Source: Acetobacter sp. (GTDB taxonomy: Bacteria; Pseudomonadota; Alphaproteobacteria; Acetobacterales; Acetobacteraceae). Taken from it: a stretch of 64,000 nt of DNA. The stretch covers positions 1,116,001 through 1,180,000 of the forward strand of contig NZ_JAKVME010000001.1 in NCBI RefSeq assembly GCF_022483985.1, in the 5' to 3' direction. Numbering within the stretch: position 1 is the first letter of the stretch; each line of letters opens with the position of its first letter. The notes under the pieces are model-generated. The model searched no databases and had not been told where the DNA came from. It was given only the letters and a program-made list of their open reading frames with translations. Shown in pieces: positions 25,688 to 34,545 of this stretch. Made by a program: the position numbers and the translations under genes.

Positions 25688-26482
25688 ATGATGTCCCTCG
25701 CCCTGGTTGTCCCCTTTGTTATCGCGCCTTTTATCGGCAGCTTTCTGGGCGTGCTCGTGCGGCGCATCCCACGCGGCGAATCCTTTGCGATGGAGCGTTC
25801 GCATTGCGAGGACTGCCAGACGATCCTGAAGCCGCATGAGATGATCCCGGTCCTGTCTTACCTGTTGCAGAAAGGGAAATGCCGGAACTGCGGCAGTCGG
25901 ATCGACCCGCTGCATCTCCGGATCGAACTTACGGCTCTTGCCGTCCCCGCCTGCGTGATCGCCACGCGCCTGCTGACAGTTCATGAGCAGGGATTTCCGC
26001 TGGCAGACGCCGATTTCTCATTACCGCTTCTGCTGGCCGACTGTTTTCTCGGCTGGGTACTGCTCGCGCTCGCGTGGATTGATCGCATCTGCCTGAGACT
26101 GCCGGATGTCCTCACCCTGCCACTCCTGCTGGCCGGTCTGGCGGAAGGGTTTATGAACGGCGGCACTGAGGCGCTGCTGGACCGCACGCTGGCCGCTGCC
26201 TGTGGCTGGAGCCTGTTCGCGCTGGTGGCGTACGGGTACCGGGCTCTCCGCGGGCGCTCAGGACTGGGCGGCGGTGACGTGAAACTGCTGGCGGCGGGTG
26301 GTGCGTGGGTTGGTCTGGCCGCCCTGCCAATCGTGGTGGTGATGGCGTCCGCGTTCGGCATCGTGCTTGCGCTCGCAACCACTCTTCGAGCACGACGCTT
26401 CAGCATGACGGTCATGATTCCCTTCGGCCCCTGTCTGGCAGCCGCCATATGGTTGGCGCGGCTGACATTGACAGCGCAATAA
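25688..26482 (+). CDS. gspO: Type IV prepilin peptidase / N-methyltransferase (GspO)
   Basis: A bifunctional inner-membrane aspartic protease (A24 family) that cleaves class III leaders of GspH/I/J/K and N-methylates the new Phe. Features: an N-terminal domain with two CxxC pairs (CEDC, CRNC) for zinc, multiple membrane helices, and the catalytic aspartates in the ID...LPD region (ALAWIDRICLRLPDVLT) and in LGGGDVKLLAAGG. It has 264 residues. It is divergent from gspE and lies upstream of gspL-M-K. Confidence 0.92.
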   Translation: MMSLALVVPFVIAPFIGSFLGVLVRRIPRGESFAMERSHCEDCQTILKPHEMIPVLSYLLQKGKCRNCGSRIDPLHLRIELTALAVPACVIATRLLTVHEQGFPLADADFSLPLLLADCFLGWVLLALAWIDRICLRLPDVLTLPLLLAGLAEGFMNGGTEALLDRTLAAACGWSLFALVAYGYRALRGRSGLGGGDVKLLAAGGAWVGLAALPIVVVMASAFGIVLALATTLRARRFSMTVMIPFGPCLAAAIWLARLTLTAQ

Positions 26483-26703
26483 ACGACGCACCCCGCAAAC
26501 AGGCTGCGTCAGGAAATCTGATTACATGAGACAGGAGTATGAAAACCAGACCGCCTGTTAACGTGTCATAAATCTATAACACTCCACCCCTGTCCCCCTT
26601 TCGGAAGACAATGGTATGGCATCACGCATTCTCCGTCGGCCGCCCGAACAGGATCTTTGCGTCAGGTGCTTTCGCCCCACACCACAGTTTCTCCGAGCCG
26701 TTC

Positions 26704-27702
26704 ATGACGGGACAGACTTCGTCCTCGCGGCTGTTGCACGAGTGCGTCCGATGGTGGCGCGATCGTATGACGGAAATCCTTCCCGCCGCGCTCTCACTCA
26801 AGCCCCGAAAAACCATCCGGCTTGAGATCGGTCCGGACGGAATGCTTGACCCGGACGACGTCGCCGCCTGTCGTGAAGAACTTCCAGCCCCCCGTTCCGG
26901 CTGGCTGCCGCAGCCGCGCAATCCGGACATTGCGCTGGTCCTCCCACAGGGCGGCATCCTCTCGCGTGACGTGACTCTCCCGCGTGTCGCAGCCAGCAAC
27001 GCCGCCCGCACCATCGGTTACGATCTCGACCGACTGACCCCATTCCGGCAGGACGATGTTCTGTGGAGCGTCCAGCGCAAACCGGGCGTCGAACGCGGTG
27101 AGCAGATCATTTTCAGGCTGCTGGTCGTCCCCCGTTTTCTTGTCTCCGCCGCACTGGACACGCTCGATCGGGCTGGCATCAGCCCAACCTGTATCAGCAT
27201 GGACACGGCTGCTGACACACCGCTCACCATCCCACTGGGAAAAACAGCCCGGAAAAGTCACCCGGTCGGACGTGTGCTGGCCCTATGCGCCGCAGTTCTT
27301 GTCGCGGCGCCGTTTGTCTCCCAGCAGATCACCCTGTTTCGCCTGCACCACGCCATTGCCGCCCTGAGTGACGGACGGACACAGGCCGAGGATATCCGTC
27401 GGCGCATCGCAGCGTTCACCGCAGCACCTGCGGCTCTGGCGCGCGAGGAGCATCGCATCGGCTCTCCCCTGCACATCATCGGCACACTGACAGACGCCCT
27501 CCCGGACGACACATTCCTGACCGCCATGCATATCCATGAACGTCATGTCACCATGGAAGGAGAGTCCGCTCAGGCAACCAGACTGATCGGTGTTCTTGAG
27601 CACGACGCGGCGTTCTCGGACGCAGCCTTCTCCGGACCGGTGACACGCTCGGAGAACAAGCAGATGGACGTCTTCACCATCAACGCCAAAGCGCCGGGTT
27701 GA
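26704..27702 (+). CDS. gspL: GspL-like type II secretion protein with PilN domain
   Basis: The cytoplasmic-to-periplasmic subunit that docks GspE to the membrane platform. An actin-like cytoplasmic half (LEIGPDG to DTAADTPL) is followed by one transmembrane segment (VLALCAAVLVAAPFVSQQI, about residue 210) and a PilN-like coiled/periplasmic part. Overall it is shorter and more divergent than enterobacterial GspL, like other alphaproteobacterial forms. I chose ATG 26704; the frame is open to an upstream ATG at 26611. The gene is 7 nt before gspM. Confidence 0.75.
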   Translation: MTGQTSSSRLLHECVRWWRDRMTEILPAALSLKPRKTIRLEIGPDGMLDPDDVAACREELPAPRSGWLPQPRNPDIALVLPQGGILSRDVTLPRVAASNAARTIGYDLDRLTPFRQDDVLWSVQRKPGVERGEQIIFRLLVVPRFLVSAALDTLDRAGISPTCISMDTAADTPLTIPLGKTARKSHPVGRVLALCAAVLVAAPFVSQQITLFRLHHAIAALSDGRTQAEDIRRRIAAFTAAPAALAREEHRIGSPLHIIGTLTDALPDDTFLTAMHIHERHVTMEGESAQATRLIGVLEHDAAFSDAAFSGPVTRSENKQMDVFTINAKAPG

Positions 27703-27709
27703 GACGCCA

Positions 27710-28363
27710 GTGTCAGCAAACCTCTCTCACCTGCCCGCCCATCTCCCTGAAGGACGCCCCGGACGGATTCTGGCGCTCGCCATTACAGTCCTGCTTGTCC
27801 TGATCGCATGGTTTCTTGTCTCCGGACTACTGGGCTTCCACGCCCGGGAAGAGACGAGCATTGCGGACCAGAAAGACATCCTTGCCCACACGCAGGCATT
27901 GGTGGACACAATCCCAGCGCTGAAGGAACGCTACGAAGACGCCGCGCACAACGCCAGAGGGGACTCTCCGCTACTTGCCGAAAGTTCCCGTGAAACGGCG
28001 CTCGCACGGCTTCAGGAAATTGTGCATGACGCCGCACGCGGCGTGCAGGTGGAACCAGCCAGCATGGAACCGCTGCCCATCGCCCATAGCGGGCCTTTCG
28101 AACATCTGGGCGTGCGTATTTCTTTCACCACCAACTGGAACGCGCTGGTCAAGCTTCTCGACACGCTGTCAGCCAGCACGACGCCTCATCTGCTGGTCGA
28201 TGATATTCAGGTTCAGGCGGCAGGCACATCGGCAGCCGACGAAGCCACGCAGGGGCGGACGATCGATGCATCCATGACCATTCTGGCCCTGCGTGATTCC
28301 CGATCCGATGCAAAGAATGCCGCCGGTCGCTCCAATACGGCAGATACCACGGGCCAGCAGTGA
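27710..28363 (+). CDS. gspM: Type II secretion protein GspM (subtype b)
   Basis: A short bitopic protein with one membrane helix near the N-terminus (ILALAITVLLVLIAWFLVSG). A coiled periplasmic segment (EETSIADQKDILAHTQALV) and a ferredoxin-like C-terminal part follow. It pairs with GspL in the assembly platform. The start is GTG at 27710. The assignment rests on size (217 residues), topology and its place between gspL and gspK. Confidence 0.78.
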   Translation: MSANLSHLPAHLPEGRPGRILALAITVLLVLIAWFLVSGLLGFHAREETSIADQKDILAHTQALVDTIPALKERYEDAAHNARGDSPLLAESSRETALARLQEIVHDAARGVQVEPASMEPLPIAHSGPFEHLGVRISFTTNWNALVKLLDTLSASTTPHLLVDDIQVQAAGTSAADEATQGRTIDASMTILALRDSRSDAKNAAGRSNTADTTGQQ

Positions 28364-28420
28364 AGCTTTTGCAGCTTCAACTGCTCGGTTGCTGCCTCAC
28401 GACCGGGATGGACAACTGAC

Positions 28421-29233
28421 GTGAAGATAACCCGCGCCGCCACAGACCGTAATAACGAGGACGGGTTCGCGTTACTCATGGTGCTGTGGACGCTCGGCTT
28501 TCTCTCGCTGATCGGGGCTCAGGCGCTCGTTCTCGGAAAATCCGGCCTCCGTCTTGAAGTCACAACTCTCCAGAAAACACAGCTAGAGACCACGGCGGAC
28601 GCGGCGATCACGACAGAGCTGTTTTCGATCAGCACGGGACAATCTCCGCCCCGTCCGGAATGGCGCTCCGGCCCGGACGATGGCGAGATCACGGTCAATG
28701 TCAGCAGCCATGCCGATAATGACCACATCAATCCGAACGTCGCCGGCCAGATCCTGATGTCCTCGCTGCTGACCGCTTCTGGCGTTCCGACCGATCAGGC
28801 CGGTTTTCTGGCGGCCAGCATCATGGCCTGGCGCATGCCCGGTTATAAAGGTGACGCAAACATGCCGGGTCAGGCTGCCTGCACGTCTTCCGGGCAACCT
28901 TTTCATACTTTTGAGGATCTTCTGGCCGTGCCGGGCATGACACCGGCTATCCTTGCCCGGATTGCACCGCATCTTTCTTTTGCGCAGTTGCATCTTCCTG
29001 ATCAGACCAGCCATGACCCCGCTGTCAGGAAGGCGATGCTCCACTCCGGGGTTTCCATGGGAGCCGATCAGAAACCGGATGACAACAGCCTCGAAGAAGA
29101 AACGCTGATTGTAGTGGAAGCTGTGGCGTCAAACAGAGTGGCGCGCATGAGTCGCCATGCGGAAGTGATCCTGATGCCTGAAGCGAGACCCGTTCCGTGG
29201 AAAGTCGTGCGATGGGAGACCGTTACGCGGTAA
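28421..29233 (+). CDS. gspK: Type II secretion minor pseudopilin GspK
   Basis: The large minor pseudopilin capping the pseudopilus. The leader is NNEDG, then FALLMVLWTLGFLSLIGAQA. It lacks the Glu5 found in the other pseudopilins, as expected for GspK, which caps the filament. The body contains the helix-hairpin-helix-like SAM/GspK repeat region (FHTFEDLLAVPGMTPAILARI). It has 270 residues, with a GTG start 57 nt after gspM. It is the last gene of the plus-strand T2SS set. Confidence 0.87.
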   Translation: MKITRAATDRNNEDGFALLMVLWTLGFLSLIGAQALVLGKSGLRLEVTTLQKTQLETTADAAITTELFSISTGQSPPRPEWRSGPDDGEITVNVSSHADNDHINPNVAGQILMSSLLTASGVPTDQAGFLAASIMAWRMPGYKGDANMPGQAACTSSGQPFHTFEDLLAVPGMTPAILARIAPHLSFAQLHLPDQTSHDPAVRKAMLHSGVSMGADQKPDDNSLEEETLIVVEAVASNRVARMSRHAEVILMPEARPVPWKVVRWETVTR

Positions 29234-29718
29234 ATCGCTTTTGGAAATCTGACCGGAAGGATGAATCTCTCTTTAGCTGGAGCCAAAGGGACGCGAAGGT
29301 TCTTCATGCACAAGGTCGGAAGAGGATTTACAGGTCGTTCTACCGTTTTCAATTCAGACCAGCAGCATAAGCCGCCGTGGCTCTCAACTCATTCCATACG
29401 ACATCAGAAAATCGCTTTCCTTATCTGAGTAAAAAACATCAGTTGTGGATTTTTCCTTAGGACACAGTGCCGCTGGAGAATAATTACCCAGTGCGAATTA
29501 ATGTATTTATATCGCATGTTATATTTATCTCTCCCGGCGATGAAATAAATAACCACATGATTAATAAGGATAAAATTATTTATAACCAGCAAGCAACGAT
29601 CTTCTTGCGTTTCATAATTAAGATGCCTTACAAGAGATTACAGTTTGTCTGGTTCTGATACTTTTTCTGCTTAAAAGTCGTCACGCGCCTGCCATCACAT
29701 CACAGTTGGAGAGCCTTA
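29234..29718. other. Gene-free stretch between gspK and a small exported protein gene
   Basis: The second half is AT-rich (TTTATATCGC, ATAAATAACC runs) and has no convincing ORF. It probably carries the promoter of the small exported protein at 29719, which has a clear TTGGAGAG ribosome binding site. No terminator hairpin for gspK was evident. Confidence 0.55.
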
Positions 29719-30048
29719 GTGAAACATTTGCTGCTGACCAGTCTTCTTATTGCCTGTTTTGTCATGACTTCGACAGAAAGCTATGCCTTTGACTTCGGCG
29801 GACGTTTACTCGACCGTCTGGAAAGTTCGGGCGAGCGTATGCTCGACAATACTTCGGACAAGATCAGCAATAGAGTTGACAGTTCCGCAGACCGTACACT
29901 GAACAGTGCATCAGACGATGATGACGAAGAATCCATTCGTCAGCAGGCTTATCGGGATGCCGCGAAACAGCGCAAGCGTGAAATTTACAATAAAGCCTAC
30001 AAGAACGCCCTCAAAAAGAGCCAGACGGAAGCTCAAAGCGACGAATAA
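29719..30048 (+). CDS. Small exported hypothetical protein, charged
   Basis: A 109-residue protein with a good Sec signal peptide (LLLTSLLIACFVMTS, cleavage near SYA). The mature part starts FDFGGRLLDRLESS and has a helical repeat-like pattern of Arg/Ser/Asp residues (SSGERMLDNTSD, SSADRTLNSASD). A DDDDEE acidic run and a Lys-rich tail (KREIYNKAYKNALKK) follow. I do not recognise a family. The GTG start has TTGGAGAG about 8 nt upstream, and a hairpin terminator lies 30 nt past the stop, so it is likely a single-gene transcript. It lies just beyond gspK and could be a T2SS-related or envelope protein, but that is only positional. Confidence 0.65.
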   Translation: MKHLLLTSLLIACFVMTSTESYAFDFGGRLLDRLESSGERMLDNTSDKISNRVDSSADRTLNSASDDDDEESIRQQAYRDAAKQRKREIYNKAYKNALKKSQTEAQSDE

Positions 30049-30076
30049 CAAGAACAGTCACAGGAATTCGAATTAT

Positions 30077-30124
30077 ACAGTCCAGAACCCGCCCTCATCA
30101 ATGAGAAAAACGTGTCTGGACTGT
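30077..30124 (+). terminator. Hairpin after the small exported protein gene
   Basis: ACAGTCCAGA and TCTGGACTGT form a perfect 10-bp stem around a 28-nt loop, followed by TTCTG. The weak T-run makes it a plausible rather than certain intrinsic terminator. Confidence 0.5.
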
Positions 30125-30327
30125 TTCTGAAAACTGACAAAATCTTCTCGACCGGTTTTCACTGATTCCGTTCCTGTAGTTCTTCTGAAACAGAAACCAG
30201 CGCTGGTTTTACCTTACAGCTACCTTTGAATGGCGGCCAGTTGCGCTGGCAGCCTCTATCTCGCAAAAATATCATCACCCCATGAATTCAGGTGCATATC
30301 TGCCGTTCTTTCCATAGGATCGAATGG

Positions 30328-31044
30328 ATGAACATGCTGGCTCCATCACGGCAACGGATGAGCGTCGAAATCGTTTTCGATTTCGTCTGCCCCTGGTGCT
30401 GCATGGGCATCCAGCGATTAATCCGTGTTTTCGGGCAGCGTCAGGATATCGAAATATTCTACACATGGCGGCCTTTTCTGCTCAATCCGACCCCGCAGAA
30501 CAAAGGAATGGCGTTTAACGATTATCTCGAAGCGCGACACGGCACGCGGGAACGGGCCGATCGGTTACTGCGCCTGATCGAAATTCAGGCACACGAATTC
30601 GACTGTGTCATTCACTTCGACCGTATCCGAAACGTGCCAAGCACGATGAATGCGCATCGCCTTGTCGAATGGGCCTCCGCGCGAGGCGACTGCACCGCCC
30701 TCGTCCTTTCCATTTTCGAAGCTTTTTTCCAGAATGGTGACGATATCGGCAATCCGGGCGTGCTGGCGGATATCGCGGCGCAGCAGGGGTTCGACCATGA
30801 TCTGGCGCTTCATTTTCTCAGTGGCCAGACGCTCATGGGGACAGTGACTGCCGGACAGATTCAGGCCCAGAAAGCCGGTATCAACGGCGTACCGTCCTTC
30901 ATCGTCGAAGGACTGGCGCTGACCGGTGTGCATGACGCCCCGGTTCTCGACAAGCTCATGGACACGGCGCTCCAGATCAGTGATCCGAAAGAGGATTTCC
31001 GATTCGACTCCGCCCGCATGTCCCTGTTGCCTCAGCGGGTCTGA
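30328..31044 (+). CDS. DsbA-family (FrnE-like) oxidoreductase
   Basis: A cytoplasmic thiol-disulfide oxidoreductase of the FrnE/2-hydroxychromene-2-carboxylate isomerase-like DsbA group. A thioredoxin fold has the active site FVCPWCCMG near the N-terminus and the cis-Pro loop GINGVPSFIV. There is no signal peptide, consistent with the cytoplasmic FrnE branch. I used ATG 30328, preceded by AGGA; an ATG at 30358 is also possible. The 3' end overlaps the convergent SBF-like transporter by 13 nt. The substrate is unknown. Confidence 0.85.
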   Translation: MNMLAPSRQRMSVEIVFDFVCPWCCMGIQRLIRVFGQRQDIEIFYTWRPFLLNPTPQNKGMAFNDYLEARHGTRERADRLLRLIEIQAHEFDCVIHFDRIRNVPSTMNAHRLVEWASARGDCTALVLSIFEAFFQNGDDIGNPGVLADIAAQQGFDHDLALHFLSGQTLMGTVTAGQIQAQKAGINGVPSFIVEGLALTGVHDAPVLDKLMDTALQISDPKEDFRFDSARMSLLPQRV

Positions 31045-32009
31045 AGACCGGCTTCCTCCTCGTGCCTTGCTTCCCGCGCAAAGCGCTGGGCCAGCAGAGC
31101 ACACACGAAAAGCTGAATCTGGTGGTACAGCATCAGAGGCAGCACCACGAGGCCGACGCTGGAAGCCGGGAATAAGACGTTCGCCATCGGCACGCCGGAT
31201 GCCAACGTTTTCTTGGAGCCACAGAACACAATGGCGACCTCATCCGCACGGGAATAACCGAGCAGGTGGCTGCCGACCATCGTGATGATAAGCACGAAAG
31301 CCAGCAGGGCGCTGTCCACAAGCGCGACCATGCCAAGCTGTGAAAGCGGCAGACTGTGCCAGAGCCCCTGCACGATGGCCTCGCTGAATGCCGAGTAGAC
31401 AACCACGAGAATTGACCCTCGATCCGAAAAGGAGAGAAGCTTCTTGTGCCGACGCGCCCAGTCGCCGATCCACGGCTGAAGCAGTTGTCCGAGTATGAAC
31501 GGCAGCAGCAACTGAAACACGATATCCAGCGCTCCACCTGACTTCGAGCCTTCCTTGGCAAGGATCATTCCCACCAGAAGCGGCGTTATGAAGATGCCGA
31601 GGATGTTGGAAGCCGTAGCCGAACAGACCGCGGCGGGAACATTGCCCCTACCGATGGAGGTGAAGGCGATCGAGGACTGCACGGTTGACGGCAGGCAGCA
31701 CAGAAACAGCACACCGGTCCACACATCGGGATGCAGCAGGCCCGGTGCGATGGCGTGAAGCATGAGACCCAGTATCGGAAACAGCACAAACGTACAGGCA
31801 AGAATCGTGAGATGCAGCTTCCAGGCCGTCAGGCCGCTGAGGACCGCGCTACGGGAGAACCTTGCCCCCTGCAGGAAGAACATCAGAGCAATCAGCATGA
31901 TCGCCAGATTTTTGAAGACGGGAACAGCGGCTCCCTGACAGGGAGCAACGGTCGCAATGCCGAGCGTCGCCAGCAGGCTGAGAAGAAAGGGGTCCAGCTT
32001 GAACGGCAT
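31032..32009 (-). CDS. SBF-like (bile acid:sodium symporter family) membrane transporter
   Basis: A polytopic inner-membrane protein of 325 residues with about nine to ten hydrophobic segments. It has the signatures of the SBF-like branch of the BASS superfamily (MFFLQGARFSR, LPSTVQSSIAFTSIGRGN, FCGSKKTLASGVPMA). Members transport organic anions with sodium, but substrates are mostly unknown for this bacterial branch. It is transcribed divergently from the exported protein gene at 32084, and its stop overlaps the end of the DsbA-like gene. Confidence 0.85.
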   Translation of the reverse strand: MPFKLDPFLLSLLATLGIATVAPCQGAAVPVFKNLAIMLIALMFFLQGARFSRSAVLSGLTAWKLHLTILACTFVLFPILGLMLHAIAPGLLHPDVWTGVLFLCCLPSTVQSSIAFTSIGRGNVPAAVCSATASNILGIFITPLLVGMILAKEGSKSGGALDIVFQLLLPFILGQLLQPWIGDWARRHKKLLSFSDRGSILVVVYSAFSEAIVQGLWHSLPLSQLGMVALVDSALLAFVLIITMVGSHLLGYSRADEVAIVFCGSKKTLASGVPMANVLFPASSVGLVVLPLMLYHQIQLFVCALLAQRFAREARHEEEAGLQTR

Positions 32010-32083
32010 CGGAGGGTTCCAATGTGAAAAGATAGAAAGATTCAGATGTTACAGCGTATGCGCAGATTGCACACAAGGATCAG

Positions 32084-33046
32084 TTGCGCCACTTTTATGC
32101 TCTCATGAAATACTTATCCACTCGCTCCCTTCTCCGCCGCCACGCTCTCTGGCAGATGACGGCCTCCGCACTCGGGTTTGGCGCTGCCCTCTGGACAGCG
32201 GCACCGACGCTGGCCGCCAGCGTTCCGGCCGGATGCGCCACGATCCATCATCAAGACGCGGGAAGCGGTGGAGATCATGCCGCCTTCAGTCACGTTACAG
32301 TGACGTTCCCGGGCGATAGCGGCACATTAAGCGCCACCGGCCAGACTCTGACGGGCACGACCGGCTCTGCGGGGGATGTCGCGGATGCTTCTTCCGTGCT
32401 GTTGCTCGCAGCCCTGACCGGTCACCACAACGCGGCCTGCTCGCAATGGCTGGAGACTCAGGGGCAGGTGGCTCAAGCCAGTCTTGCCGCCGGCCATGCA
32501 TTGCATCTGGTCTGGACTTCCATTGCCGTGAAACGCGCCACGCTGCACGTGTCGATCGCCAATGCGGCCCTGACCATCAACGGCTCGGGGAGCGACGCCA
32601 AGGCCAGCCTGACTTTCAGCGGCGTCACCACCAGCGGCACTGCCGCAACATCCCTGCTCCCGTCCTCCGCTCAGGCATCTTTCTCCATGCCCACGAATGA
32701 AATGGCCAGCCTGATGGCGGCCACGGCAGGCAAATCCACTCAGCTTCCAGCCGTGCATGTGACCATCCAGTCGCTGTCCGCCAAACGTGACACGGTCGAG
32801 CTTTCCGGCAACGGGCGGGCCACCCTGACCGGTGAGCACGGGAGCGCTTCGGCCAGCGGCCATCTGGAGATCAGGGATATCGGCACGCTCATCCAGAAAG
32901 CGCAGCAGGATTCCCAGACAAAGATTGCGGCTGCACTGGTGCTGGCCCGAATTGTCAGCCACAAGAATGGTGACAGCAATACATGGGACACAAACTGGGA
33001 AGGCGGAATTCTGACCGTGAATGGTGTGCCTCTTCCGCTCAGATAG
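32084..33046 (+). CDS. Exported hypothetical protein (DUF2125-like)
   Basis: A signal peptide (ALWQMTASALGFGAAL, cleavage near TLAAS) is followed by about 270 residues of beta-rich, Ala/Thr/Ser-rich sequence. It ends GGILTVNGVPLPLR, a pattern like the end of DUF2125/AsmA-type periplasmic proteins. The start is TTG with AAGGA close upstream; ATG 32105 is an alternative. The function is unknown. Similar proteins in acetic acid bacteria are thought to act in the envelope, but nothing here is specific. Confidence 0.6.
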   Translation: MRHFYALMKYLSTRSLLRRHALWQMTASALGFGAALWTAAPTLAASVPAGCATIHHQDAGSGGDHAAFSHVTVTFPGDSGTLSATGQTLTGTTGSAGDVADASSVLLLAALTGHHNAACSQWLETQGQVAQASLAAGHALHLVWTSIAVKRATLHVSIANAALTINGSGSDAKASLTFSGVTTSGTAATSLLPSSAQASFSMPTNEMASLMAATAGKSTQLPAVHVTIQSLSAKRDTVELSGNGRATLTGEHGSASASGHLEIRDIGTLIQKAQQDSQTKIAAALVLARIVSHKNGDSNTWDTNWEGGILTVNGVPLPLR

Positions 33047-33162
33047 GCTGAAGAGAAGCTCCCCGCGCCCAACAAATTGCATCAGGGCGTGTCTGACGCC
33101 ATGCTTGCGCCATATAGTCCGGCGACTCTGGTCGCCAACGTCCTCGTGACAGGAGATCTCCT

Positions 33163-34050
33163 ATGCGGGCTCGCCGCCTGACCCGGCTTTTTCTTTCTTC
33201 CTCCGTGATGGTGGGGATCATTGGCCTTTCCACCGTTGGCCATGCCGCCGACAACGGCACTGAACAGACGCTGGTGGACAAGGCCACTCTGGCGGTTCAG
33301 GACATTTTCACAGGCGAAAAAACGACCGATCGTGTCTATCGCTATCTGAACAAATCCCGCGCCGTCATGGTTTGCCCATCCATCTTCCGCATGTCGATCG
33401 GCATCGGTGGTTCCGGTGGCGGCTGCCTCCTTCTCTCACGGGATGCCCGGGGTTCATGGTCCGATCCGGCTTTTTACCGGTTTGGCTCAGGCTCGATCGG
33501 TCTTCAGCTTGGCGTGCAGTCCTCATCCATGATGTTCTTCGTGATGAGTGATCGCGGGCTTCAGGCGCTGCTCGACAGCCAGTTCCAGTTTGGCGCCAAT
33601 GCCGCCGCGTCTTTTGCGACGATGGGCAGCGGCATCGAAAGCGGGACCGCAGGGCGTTCCAATACCGACATCATGGCGCTTCAGAAATCGGAAGGACTGT
33701 TTGCAGGCGTTGCTCTCAGCGGCGCCAAGCTGACTGTCGATAGCGATGCCAACCGCGCCTATTACAACCAGATCGTCGGCCCGACCGAGATTGTGATCTC
33801 AATGCGGGTGAACAATGCCGGGGCTGATCCTCTGCGGGCCATCCTGACCCGTTACAGCGCGTCGGCTACTGCCGCGGCCACAGCCAACCCCGTTATCGGC
33901 GGCAGTTCCAGCGACGGCGCGACTTCCACGGGTGATGCGCAACTCACACCTTATAACAGCGCGCCGGTGGTCAGCAGTGGAAGCGGAATACAAAGCCAGT
34001 CTCTTGCCCCGATCAGATCGCAATCCCTGAGTAAATCGAAGGGATATTAA
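33163..34050 (+). CDS. SYLF-domain (Ysc84) exported lipid-binding protein
   Basis: A signal peptide (RLFLSSSVMVGIIGL, cleavage near GHAAD) precedes a SYLF domain covering about residues 60-235. Family hallmarks include SRAVMVCPSIFRMSIGIGGSGGGCLLL and AKLTVDSDANRAYY. Eukaryotic relatives (Ysc84/SH3YL1) bind phosphoinositides; the bacterial ligand is unknown. A Ser/Thr/Ala-rich C-terminal tail follows. The ATG has AGGAG 7 nt upstream. A hairpin lies just past the stop. Confidence 0.85.
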   Translation: MRARRLTRLFLSSSVMVGIIGLSTVGHAADNGTEQTLVDKATLAVQDIFTGEKTTDRVYRYLNKSRAVMVCPSIFRMSIGIGGSGGGCLLLSRDARGSWSDPAFYRFGSGSIGLQLGVQSSSMMFFVMSDRGLQALLDSQFQFGANAAASFATMGSGIESGTAGRSNTDIMALQKSEGLFAGVALSGAKLTVDSDANRAYYNQIVGPTEIVISMRVNNAGADPLRAILTRYSASATAAATANPVIGGSSSDGATSTGDAQLTPYNSAPVVSSGSGIQSQSLAPIRSQSLSKSKGY

Positions 34051-34057
34051 AGAAAGA

Positions 34058-34082
34058 GAGGAGAAGCAGAACGCTTCTCCTC
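34058..34082. terminator. Strong hairpin after the SYLF gene
   Basis: GAGGAGAAGC-AGAAC-GCTTCTCCTC is a perfect 10-bp stem with a 5-nt loop, starting 8 nt past the SYLF stop. On the plus strand there is no T-run. On the minus strand the hairpin is followed by TCTCTTTCTTT, so it may stop transcription from both sides. Confidence 0.6.
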
Positions 34083-34545
34083 AACTGCTGCCTGTTATTG
34101 CTGATGGGCGGCAGAACCATACAAAACCTGAATATTTGGAAGAGGAAAAGCCATGTCTGGCTATTTCCCGAGGTATTTTTGTTCGAAAACCTTCAGTCAG
34201 AAATGGTATCTTTCGCATAGATATGGAAACTGCACTAAAAACTGAAATCAACGTATTTATATATACAATACTATCGCTCAATAACTATATTCCATTCAGA
34301 TACAATAATATGGCAATCGACAAATTACCGTAGACAAAAACTCATTTCGTCGATGTAAAAACGTTTTCAAATATCTTTCGGATTATGAATGTCCTATTTT
34401 GCAGGACGACCAGAAGAGGCCCAAAAAGACACTCAGGCGCAATACCATTTCTTGTGGAAAGTTTTAATTTAACAGAAATCACTCTCCCTCATCGGCTGAT
34501 TGAGAAGGGAGAGTAGAAAGCCTACAAGACAAACCAATGTCCTTG
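34083..34545. other. AT-rich gene-free stretch
   Basis: No supported ORF. It marks a drop in GC from the SYLF gene into the low-GC glycan gene and ends with the hairpin terminator of that gene at 34481-34514. Confidence 0.6.
34481..34514 (-). terminator. Hairpin terminator of the interrupted glycan gene
   Basis: ACTCTCCC and GGGAGAGT form an 8-bp stem 32-65 nt past the stop of the minus-strand gene. On that strand it is followed by GATTTCTGTT. Confidence 0.55.
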
